IMG/VR virus record: IMGVR_UViG_3300032242_000723
Coordinates: 186,001 to 250,000 of that record
Length of the DNA stretch: 64,000 bases
Direction: 5' to 3' (one strand)
Source: a virus
The translations under genes were made by a program, and so were the position numbers. Shown here piece by piece: positions 56,941 through 64,000 of this stretch. The first letter of the stretch is position 1; every line of letters begins with the position of its first letter. The notes below the pieces were generated by a model. It made no database searches. It saw only the letters and a list, made by a program, of their open reading frames with translations, and was not told where the DNA came from.

Positions 56941-57728
56941 ATATCGACTTTAGTAAGTATAAGAGAATCTTTACTTTTGGATGCAGCTTCGCGAAATGGA
57001 CTTATCCGACTTGGGCTAATGTATTGAGTAAATGTTTGCCAGGGGCAGAATTCATCCATTTAGGACAATGCGGCGGCGGAAACTCGTATATCTCAAATAG
57101 AATGACTCAAGCAAATCGTACATATAATTTCTGTGAAACTGATCTAGTTGTCACAATGTGGACGACCTATTGCAGAGAAGATAGATTTGTCAACGGCAGA
57201 TGGCTGACACCTGGTAACATCTATTATCAAACAGACTATGATGAAAAGTTCGTGAAAAAGTTCTGCGATCCTGTAGGATATCTAGTCAAAGATTTGTCTA
57301 TTATCGATCTTGCGACTACGTACATGAGTACGTTACCTTGCGACTATATTGATATGCTAGCAGTTCCGTTAGACCATCAGGTTCTCGATATAGATGATAT
57401 TACATACAAAGATGTTATTCACACTTATAGAGAACTTATCGCTCACTTTGATAAACCAACAATGTTTGACTTTCTCGGGAAAGAATGGCACGGCGGGTAT
57501 ACTTATATTCGTAATCATAACAATGAAACAACTCCTAGATATGACTATCATCCTAACACTCTTCAATATTGCAATTATCTTAAAATAGTAGGATTTCCCT
57601 TGACTACAGTAGCAATTGAGTATGCTGAAGCTTCACACAATAAAGCTCTCTTACTTAAACATCAAAATGAGTTCGATGTAACCTTTGCAGACATCAACTT
57701 TAATTCAGGCTTTGTGTGGAATATTTAA
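56937..57728 (+). CDS. SGNH-hydrolase-like protein, copy 1
   Basis: 263 residues from the ATG overlapping the previous stop. It has the SGNH order: FGCSFAKW (Ser17) at the start, LGQCGGGNSYI (Gly, Asn) near 50, and DYHPN near 203-207, giving Asp and His of the triad. The Asp-x-His spacing (rather than Asp-x-x-His) is also seen in some viral relatives. Such enzymes remove or add acyl groups on sugars. The protein is over 50 percent identical by eye to the copy at 58851 in its first 160 residues. Acylated glycan editing on the virion or host surface is a fair guess. Confidence 0.65.
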   Translation: MNIDFSKYKRIFTFGCSFAKWTYPTWANVLSKCLPGAEFIHLGQCGGGNSYISNRMTQANRTYNFCETDLVVTMWTTYCREDRFVNGRWLTPGNIYYQTDYDEKFVKKFCDPVGYLVKDLSIIDLATTYMSTLPCDYIDMLAVPLDHQVLDIDDITYKDVIHTYRELIAHFDKPTMFDFLGKEWHGGYTYIRNHNNETTPRYDYHPNTLQYCNYLKIVGFPLTTVAIEYAEASHNKALLLKHQNEFDVTFADINFNSGFVWNI

Positions 57729-57729
57729 T

Positions 57730-58854
57730 ATGTCAATCAAGTTACTGTCAATTTGGGATTATTCTTTAAATATCAACGAATGCTTAGCAGATATAGAACT
57801 CAATCATCAAACGATTGATGAGATCATAATTGATCAAACACCTGAGCATCAGTATAATCAACTTTGTGCAGTTGAAACTGGCGTTGCTAGTGTAGTAGAA
57901 CTTGCAGGAAGGTATAACATACCTATAACTATATTGACCTCTGCTAGTACATTTGACCCAACCGTTAATAACTTCAACCATCCTACTGTAGATTGTCCAA
58001 CTTGGTGGCTATCCAGAACTCTGATATTATCGTTCTACTACCTTAGAACACTAGCTTTTCCCATTGATATGCTTGATGATACTATTGGTACTGGATACCC
58101 TATTCAACACTTGTTTATCTCTATGAACAATGTAGCACACTATCATCGATGTGTCTTTATCGACCTAATGGCCAAACATGATCTAATCGATTTAGGCATG
58201 ATAAGCTGGCGTGATGTGTTGCGTGAGTATGATAATAGTAGAGATACACTACCGAATAACATACTAGAAAGTATTCAAGCTAACGTATATTCTTTCAAGT
58301 ATTGGACTCCTATAAGAATGATATTAGATCAACCACTAGACGGCACATCGACCGTGCCAAATCAATATAAGATACCAGAACAATATCATAACTCATTCAT
58401 GCAAATTGTCACAGAATCCACGACTGATCGTTTCTTTATTACAGAGAAAACAGCTACACCCTTATTCTATAACAAGTTGTTCCTAGTTGTTGGAAGTAGA
58501 TACTTTCATCGTAATTTAAAGTCACTTGGCTTTGAACTGTATGACGAGTTGTTTGACTATATGTTTGATGATGAAGAAAGTATTGAACTACGTGTTGAAG
58601 GCGTTGCCCAAAACTTAAACAAGTTTAGAGACAAAACTAATGAAGAGTTAGAACAGATTCTATTGTCGGTCGGTGATAAGATCACCCGTAACAGAAAACT
58701 AGCAGTACAGTATGCACTTAACCCGCCTGAAATATTTAAGGCATTAGCTAATAGGTTAGAAGATGACGGTCACCCATCTCAGTCTACACATTTAATTCAA
58801 ATTACTAAAGGTATTACACAATGTATTAAGAATTTGGGTGAGAGAACAAAGTGA
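57730..58854 (+). CDS. glycosyltransferase-like protein, copy 2 (divergent)
   Basis: 374 residues from ATG 57730. The C-terminal half has FMQIVTESTTDRFFITEKTA, TPLFYNKLFLVVG and LKSLGFELYDELFDY, the same pattern as copy 1 but with Lys-Pro changed, so activity may have shifted. The first half (MSIKLLSIWDYSLNINECLA) is different. It lies between two SGNH-like copies, so the gene order transferase-SGNH occurs twice. It overlaps the next GTG start. Confidence 0.5.
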   Translation: MSIKLLSIWDYSLNINECLADIELNHQTIDEIIIDQTPEHQYNQLCAVETGVASVVELAGRYNIPITILTSASTFDPTVNNFNHPTVDCPTWWLSRTLILSFYYLRTLAFPIDMLDDTIGTGYPIQHLFISMNNVAHYHRCVFIDLMAKHDLIDLGMISWRDVLREYDNSRDTLPNNILESIQANVYSFKYWTPIRMILDQPLDGTSTVPNQYKIPEQYHNSFMQIVTESTTDRFFITEKTATPLFYNKLFLVVGSRYFHRNLKSLGFELYDELFDYMFDDEESIELRVEGVAQNLNKFRDKTNEELEQILLSVGDKITRNRKLAVQYALNPPEIFKALANRLEDDGHPSQSTHLIQITKGITQCIKNLGERTK

Positions 58855-59648
58855 TCGACTTAAGTAAGTATAATCGTATCTTTACTTTTGGATGTAGCTT
58901 TACGAACTGGTATTATCCAACTTGGGCTAATATTGTTCATCAATGTGCACCTGATACTACTATGATTAATTTAGGTCAAGGCGGGGGAGGAAACTCTTTT
59001 ATTGCAAATAGAATGACACAGGCCAATAGAACCTATAACTTCTGTGAAACTGATCTAGTTATGGTAATGTGGTCTACTCTATGCAGAGAAGATAGATATT
59101 ATAATCTTAGATGGAGAACGGTAGGCAATGTGTTCTCGCAAAGTGAATATGATGAGAAGTTCGTAAAGAGTTACTGTGATCCAATCGGTTATCTGATCAA
59201 GGACCTATCAACTATTGACCTTGCAACATCATATATGAAGAATCTACCATGCGATTACTTTGACATGTTGTCGGTTCCATTCAATCATCAGATTATTGAT
59301 GAAAAAGATGAAGTGTACAAAGATGTTATACATACATATAAAGATTTGATATCACAATTTCCACCTTCTATGTATGATTTAATGGGATCATATTTCGGTA
59401 TACTAAAGTATGCTATGGACGACGGTAAAATAATGGAAGACTATCATCCGAATCCAAAAACTTTTGTTGACTATCTACAGAAGATAAAATTTCCGGTAAC
59501 TCCTGCAGCAATTGTATATGCAGAAGATGCATATAGCAAAGTGCAAACAGTTAAACATTATTTTTGGTTCGCTGCGACATTCCCAGAAATACAACATGCA
59601 TCTTCTAACTATTATACATATCAACATGAATGGAAAATCAAAGAATGA
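58851..59648 (+). CDS. SGNH-hydrolase-like protein, copy 2
   Basis: 265 residues starting at GTG 58851, which overlaps the previous stop. It has FGCSFTNWYYPTWANIV (Ser16), LGQGGGGNSFIANRMTQANR and DYHPNPKTF. Blocks such as NRMTQANRTYNFCETDLV are identical in copy 1, so this is a segmental duplicate. The C-terminal 60 residues diverge. Likely the same chemistry, perhaps on another glycan. Confidence 0.65.
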   Translation: MIDLSKYNRIFTFGCSFTNWYYPTWANIVHQCAPDTTMINLGQGGGGNSFIANRMTQANRTYNFCETDLVMVMWSTLCREDRYYNLRWRTVGNVFSQSEYDEKFVKSYCDPIGYLIKDLSTIDLATSYMKNLPCDYFDMLSVPFNHQIIDEKDEVYKDVIHTYKDLISQFPPSMYDLMGSYFGILKYAMDDGKIMEDYHPNPKTFVDYLQKIKFPVTPAAIVYAEDAYSKVQTVKHYFWFAATFPEIQHASSNYYTYQHEWKIKE

Positions 59649-60829
59649 CTAAAGTAGCAATGATTGGTGTAGGAAAGCTAGGTCAAGACTGTGCAGAGAT
59701 CATGGCACAACAGTACGATGTCGTAGGCTATGACGTAGAGGTAAGAACACCTTCGTTTCCTATGCGTTATACTATACAAGAAGCCGTACAAGATAGAGAC
59801 ATTATCTTTATCGCTGCACCCACTCCACATGACCCTATGTACGGTGGAGAGACACCTACTAGCCATCTACCCAATAAAGACTTTGACTATACTATTGTCA
59901 AGGATATTCTTAGCGTAGTCAACCAGTTTGTTAACAAAGATCAGCTTGTTGTCCTTATTAGCACAGTATTGCCAGGCACTATTCGTAGACAGTTAAAGCA
60001 TTATATTACCAACAGTAGATTTATCTATAACCCATACTTGATCGCAATGGGCACGATCAAATATGACATGGTGAACCCTGAAATGATTATTATCGGGACT
60101 GAAGATGGCTCGGCAACAGGTGACGCTAAAGAACTAATTGATTTCTATCAACCACTCATGCAGAACGATCCACGTATCGAGATCGGAACCTGGGATGAAG
60201 CTGAAGCTATCAAGATATTCTATAATACATTTATCTCTGCTAAAGTCGCAATTGTTAACATGATACAAGATGTTGCCGAACGCAATGGTAATATGTGCGT
60301 TGATGTTGTCACCGGTGCATTAGAACGTTCAACATATCGTATCACGGGTCCAGCTTATATGAAGGCAGGTATGGGCGATGGTGGTGCATGTCATCCCCGT
60401 GATAATATCGCACTACGACATCTTGCTGAAGAGCTTGATCTCGGCTACGATTTGTTTGATAGTATCATGCGAGCAAGAGAAGTGCAAGCCGAAAATATGG
60501 CTATGACTATTCTTAACTACGGAAAGAATGTGACTATCGTGGGCAAAGCTTATAAGCCCGGAGTCCATTATACTAACGGGTCGTCTTCTATGCTTGTGGG
60601 ATATTATATTGAACAACAAGGTGGCACAGTAAACTACTACGATGAACACACTGGTGATACTGATATGAAAGCCGACACTACTGATGTATACTTGATCGGT
60701 TATTGGGATGACTATGTAGAGAAGCTAACGTTCCCAATCAATAGCACAGTAATAGACCCTTGGCGTAAGATGACATCTGAACAACATAAGGGCAAGATCG
60801 TCCATTACGGTAATACTAGGAAGATATAA
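59645..60829 (+). CDS. UDP-sugar dehydrogenase (UDP-Glc/ManNAc 6-dehydrogenase family)
   Basis: 394 residues from the ATG overlapping the previous stop. The NAD-binding site is VAMIGVGKLGQ at residues 4-14. APTPHDPM, STVLPGTIRRQ and the lysine region EAIKIFYNTFISAKVAIVN follow. The catalytic cysteine is Cys249 in GDGGACHPRDN. A C-terminal domain ends in VIDPWRKM. The family oxidises a UDP- or GDP-sugar twice to the uronic acid. It supplies an acidic sugar donor for the neighbouring transferases. Which sugar it uses cannot be told from motifs alone. The stop overlaps the next ATG. Confidence 0.88.
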   Translation: MTKVAMIGVGKLGQDCAEIMAQQYDVVGYDVEVRTPSFPMRYTIQEAVQDRDIIFIAAPTPHDPMYGGETPTSHLPNKDFDYTIVKDILSVVNQFVNKDQLVVLISTVLPGTIRRQLKHYITNSRFIYNPYLIAMGTIKYDMVNPEMIIIGTEDGSATGDAKELIDFYQPLMQNDPRIEIGTWDEAEAIKIFYNTFISAKVAIVNMIQDVAERNGNMCVDVVTGALERSTYRITGPAYMKAGMGDGGACHPRDNIALRHLAEELDLGYDLFDSIMRAREVQAENMAMTILNYGKNVTIVGKAYKPGVHYTNGSSSMLVGYYIEQQGGTVNYYDEHTGDTDMKADTTDVYLIGYWDDYVEKLTFPINSTVIDPWRKMTSEQHKGKIVHYGNTRKI

Positions 60830-61446
60830 TGGGAATGAACTTTACGTTAATTAAACAGTACATAGAACAACTAACCCTCGAAGGCGACATATTAGAGATA
60901 GGCTCTAATAGAGGCGAGGGAAGTACCACGATTTTAGGTCAAGTTGCACTTCATAACAATAGAGTACTATATTCAGTCGATATGGATTCAATGCTCATTG
61001 ACGGAAACAAGAATTTTAATAACTCGGCTTCAGAAATTCTTCCGATTCAATTCTATAACATGAAGGGCGAAGATTTCCTTAAACAGAATAAACACCTAAA
61101 GTTCAGTGTAGTTCTACTAGATAACTTTGACTGGGACTCGTGTGCAGGATTGCCAAATACTAGTCAAGATTGGATGAAAATCATCATGGATCAAAAAGCT
61201 ATGTATCTAAGATTGATAGATACCGACATGACTAACTTAAATAGCCAAATGACTCATTTAGAGCAAGCAATGTTGTGCATTGAGTTGTTGACTGACAATT
61301 CTGTTATTATATGTGATGACACCTATAGAAGAGTTGACGGAACATATGATGGTAAGTGCGGCGCCGCAGTCCCGTATTTGATGTTACATGGATTTGAAGT
61401 CATACATTCTGATGGTTTAGGAACTATTTTAAGTAGAAGAAAATAA
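60829..61446 (+). CDS. SAM-dependent methyltransferase
   Basis: 205 residues. Motif I is ILEIGSNRGEGSTTILGQVA (about 21-40), followed by LYSVDMDSM as the acidic strand 2 and VVLLDNFD as strand 4. VIICDDTYRR resembles the region of the TylF or Methyltransf_24 group, which methylates small molecules and sugars. With the dehydrogenase just before, it probably O-methylates a sugar or glycan end. It starts at the TAATG of the dehydrogenase stop. Confidence 0.7.
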   Translation: MGMNFTLIKQYIEQLTLEGDILEIGSNRGEGSTTILGQVALHNNRVLYSVDMDSMLIDGNKNFNNSASEILPIQFYNMKGEDFLKQNKHLKFSVVLLDNFDWDSCAGLPNTSQDWMKIIMDQKAMYLRLIDTDMTNLNSQMTHLEQAMLCIELLTDNSVIICDDTYRRVDGTYDGKCGAAVPYLMLHGFEVIHSDGLGTILSRRK

Positions 61447-61448
61447 AT

Positions 61449-62630
61449 ATGGAAACAGTTGAACTCGACAGATATCGTCAACAGGTTGGTTACCCTGATC
61501 AGGTAAATAGATACCTAGATTCATTATGGCTAGAACTAAAACCTCATGAGGATACATGCTATTTCATCTACGCAGGCCTCAATGCAGTATACACTATATT
61601 ATTACGTAGTGATGAATCTATCATAGAACAAATCAAAAATGCTATCCTATCTGGTAAACGTAATATACTGTTTGACTGTTGCACAGAAGGTTTAGATATT
61701 AGAATCATCACTAGACTCAACAGTATAGTAGATATTGCTAGTTCATTATTTCCTGAAATCAAATTCTTTCTTATTACAGGCGCGTCAAACGGTGAAGATG
61801 CATATATAAAGGCATGTGAACAACTACAACTGACACCTAATATGAGTATAATTTCTTGTAGGTTCTTTGAGTTCAAAGCCAAAGAAGATTACGTTAAAGA
61901 ATTTATACCAACTGAGTATGCCGTGACGGTCAGACCTAAAACATATGTATGCTTGAACAATGTGCTTAGATCGCATAGACTTAGACTATTAGACGGTTTA
62001 CTATATGAAAATCTAGTAAACGACGATTGTTATTACTCGTTTTATAATCCTGCACTACCCTTTAATACTGATACTACACTGCAAGAACAAATAGTTGAAT
62101 GTTTACCTAATATACATAAGAACATAGATTATGTTGGTAAGCTTAGACTGAATTTCGATGATAATAGAACTAATCCAGTGGACGTTATACCAGAAGACAT
62201 GCCACTATTCGATGATACGTACTTCTCTCTAGTTACTGAAACAATGTACTATGATTGTACTGTACCTAAATATAAACTCGGATATGATCTACCATTCTTG
62301 AACTGTACATTCTTCTCTGAGAAGGTTTACAAGCCAATTATCATGATGCATCCTTTTCTATTGGTCGCTCGCCCACACTCTATTAGAATGCTCAAAGAAC
62401 ATGGCTTCAAAACGTTTCATCCCTATATAGATGAGAGCTATGACAGTATAGAAGAAGATGGCGATAGAATGCAAGCTATCATCGCTGAAGTTAAGAGATT
62501 ATCTAACCAAACTCCATTGGAATGGTTAATATGGTGTTCTAATGTTAAATCTATCGTAGAATATAATCAAAAATATCTCAAGGAAAACGTCAGTTACATT
62601 GTGAATAAAGATTTGTCAGTATTCAAGTGA
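61449..62630 (+). CDS. glycosyltransferase-like protein (EKxxKPI type), copy 3
   Basis: 393 residues. The C-terminal half has TYFSLVTETMYYD, FFSEKVYKPIIMMHPFLLVA and RMLKEHGFKTFHPYIDESYD, the same pattern as copy 1 at 55822. The N-terminal half differs. It starts three bases after the methyltransferase stop. The three copies suggest a short glycan built in several steps. Function by family pattern only. Confidence 0.55.
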   Translation: METVELDRYRQQVGYPDQVNRYLDSLWLELKPHEDTCYFIYAGLNAVYTILLRSDESIIEQIKNAILSGKRNILFDCCTEGLDIRIITRLNSIVDIASSLFPEIKFFLITGASNGEDAYIKACEQLQLTPNMSIISCRFFEFKAKEDYVKEFIPTEYAVTVRPKTYVCLNNVLRSHRLRLLDGLLYENLVNDDCYYSFYNPALPFNTDTTLQEQIVECLPNIHKNIDYVGKLRLNFDDNRTNPVDVIPEDMPLFDDTYFSLVTETMYYDCTVPKYKLGYDLPFLNCTFFSEKVYKPIIMMHPFLLVARPHSIRMLKEHGFKTFHPYIDESYDSIEEDGDRMQAIIAEVKRLSNQTPLEWLIWCSNVKSIVEYNQKYLKENVSYIVNKDLSVFK

Positions 62631-62631
62631 T

Positions 62632-62639
62632 TCTAAATA
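62632..62639 (+). promoter_or_regulatory. possible late promoter box before the last gene
   Basis: TCTAAATA, one base from the late consensus, in the only gap (38 bases) near the end of the accessory operon. AAAGGA follows before the TTG start at 62669. Tentative. Confidence 0.35.
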
Positions 62640-62668
62640 GCTGTATGACTCTAAAGGAATTTTAACAG

Positions 62669-64000
62669 TTGGTAGATTTCAAGCTAACCTCTTTGGCTAA
62701 CAAAAATACCAAGCCAAAAGAAAGACCAACTGTAGACATAACTGATTCTAGTCATCAATCAATGCTAGAAGCCATCTCTCCCTATGTTAAGCCTGCCGTT
62801 CAGAAAAATCTAACACCGATTTATGTAGATTACAAGACACGCAAGTCATCGATGGTACTTGTCACCTGTCCACTTTGGAGTCCTTATATTCCCCCGTTAG
62901 CAATAGCTAGACTGTCGGGTATAGCTAAAGCAGCAGGATACGAGACACATATCATGGATTTGAATGTGAAGGCTTATACTATTTTCCGTGATGATTGGAT
63001 CGTACACCAAAAGGTACCATTCACATTGTGGGACACATCATCAGCATGGCATTGGGCAGGCGGCATATATTATAATGATGTTCATCCTGTACTAGAACCT
63101 ATGCTCATGGAAGCAGTTGATCAGATCATTTCACTAAAGCCCTCAATAGTTAATTTCACTGTATACAGCAGTAGTGAAGAACCCACTAAGTGGATGTGTC
63201 AAGAGATCAAGCGTAGAGACCCTAATATACTAATCGCAGTAAATGGACCTAATGTACACAAAGCTTGGTATACTATCCAACCCTACTATGATTATGTTAT
63301 TGTCGGTGAAGCTGAGAAAAATCTATTGGTAATGCTTACTGAGATTGAAGAAGGTAAACTTCATACTGAACCAAGAGTATTAACACAGCCAGAGAACGAA
63401 CGTATCAATATTAATAATCTTCCTATGCCAGACTATGACTCAATCGATTTCTCATTGTATGAAATACCTAACGGCATTAATAGTGAAATTAGTAGGGGAT
63501 GTACTGCTAAATGTACCTTTTGTGATGAAACACACTTTGTACGTTATAGACAACGGCAAGCAATAGATTTGATTACAGAAATAGAGTGGCTCTATTATAA
63601 TAAAGGTACTGACGTAATATGGTTTATTGATAGTCTTATCAATGGTGACTTAAATGAACTAAGAGCGTTTGCGATAGCTTTACGAGAAAAAGACTTAAAG
63701 GTTAAGTTCACTGGATATGCCCGATGCGACGGTAGAATGAATCTAGAATATCTACAAGATTTAGCAGACGGCGGCTGTATCATGTTTAATTTTGGATGCG
63801 AAAGTGGAAGCCAAAAAGTACTTAACGATATGCACAAGGGTGTGACTATTGCCGAGATGGAGCAGAACTTCATCGACTGTAAGAAGGTTGGTATCTACTG
63901 TGCTACGAACTGGGTAGTTGGATTTCCTACTGAGAACTTTCAAGATTACTCTGACACGATGACATTCATGTGGCGTATGCGTAATATGAACATCAATAAT
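62669..64000 (+). CDS. B12-binding-type radical SAM protein, 3' end outside window
   Basis: 444 codons seen, no stop. The start is TTG 62669, behind a stop at 62663 and AAAGGA about 10 bases upstream. The N-terminal 240 residues fit a cobalamin-binding domain (VLVTCPLWSPYIPPLAIARL, KAAGYETHIMDLN, VIVGEAEKNLL). The radical SAM core begins SRGCTAKCTFCDE (Cys278, Cys282, Cys285) and continues with DVIWFIDSLING and FNFGCESGSQKVLNDM. Members methylate, rearrange or otherwise change unreactive carbons, and several act on sugars and natural products. No His of a DxHxxG cobalamin motif was found, so B12 may not be bound by that route. Confidence 0.8.
   Translation, partial: MVDFKLTSLANKNTKPKERPTVDITDSSHQSMLEAISPYVKPAVQKNLTPIYVDYKTRKSSMVLVTCPLWSPYIPPLAIARLSGIAKAAGYETHIMDLNVKAYTIFRDDWIVHQKVPFTLWDTSSAWHWAGGIYYNDVHPVLEPMLMEAVDQIISLKPSIVNFTVYSSSEEPTKWMCQEIKRRDPNILIAVNGPNVHKAWYTIQPYYDYVIVGEAEKNLLVMLTEIEEGKLHTEPRVLTQPENERININNLPMPDYDSIDFSLYEIPNGINSEISRGCTAKCTFCDETHFVRYRQRQAIDLITEIEWLYYNKGTDVIWFIDSLINGDLNELRAFAIALREKDLKVKFTGYARCDGRMNLEYLQDLADGGCIMFNFGCESGSQKVLNDMHKGVTIAEMEQNFIDCKKVGIYCATNWVVGFPTENFQDYSDTMTFMWRMRNMNINN

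Noticed and set aside
1-64000. CRISPR array, integrase, insertion sequence or prophage attachment site
   Set aside because: No regularly spaced repeats, transposase, integrase motif or flanking direct repeats were seen. The window looks like one lytic-phage genome segment.

Overview
The window is a continuous piece of an AT-rich T4-like (contractile-tailed) bacteriophage genome. Virion genes recognisable by family motifs (gp26, gp48, gp53, gp5, gp25, gp6 and a giant wedge/fibre protein), the late sigma factor gp55, the recombination pair gp46/gp47, and late promoters of the T4 type (NATAAATA) all point to a T4-like myovirus. The versions seen here most resemble those I remember from marine cyanophages and relatives. 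No host gene, integrase, tRNA or rRNA was seen, so the host cannot be named.

Layout. Positions 1-223: start of a leftward structural-type gene that runs off the window. 322-1388: gp26 and a downstream gp51-like frame with no usable start codon, joined by a U UUU UUC slippery heptamer. 1389-1960: a non-coding interval with hairpins and a tandem repeat. 1961-7412: a leftward block (late sigma gp55, a GIY-YIG homing endonuclease, gp47, gp46, a PD-(D/E)XK nuclease). 7498-7526: face-to-face late promoters. 7538-42845: rightward virion genes, dominated by one 6605-residue open frame (20023-39840) that takes almost a third of the window.

42896-64000: an accessory operon of about 32 genes, almost all overlapping by a few bases (ATGA or TAATG) behind one clear late promoter at 42872. 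It holds three GT-A-like glycosyltransferases, six radical SAM enzymes (four with an N-terminal twitch-like Cys-Pro-Trp/Cys-Cys region, one with a Cys-rich tail, one of B12-binding type), ten tandem fast-evolving small proteins with a shared C-terminal signature, two paralogous SGNH-hydrolase-like proteins alternating with glycosyltransferase-like proteins, a UDP-sugar dehydrogenase and a SAM methyltransferase.

How the genes may work together. The left half encodes baseplate and tail assembly, with gp55 reading the late promoters. The accessory operon looks like a phage-borne surface-chemistry island that makes, activates, methylates and transfers sugars and carries out radical chemistry on peptides or sugars. 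The strongest candidate for an undescribed system is the row of ten small proteins (48094-50482) between radical SAM genes. A second candidate is the endonuclease control element at 6411-6460, where a late promoter lies in the loop of an 18-bp hairpin that covers the ribosome binding site, the logic known from T4 I-TevI.
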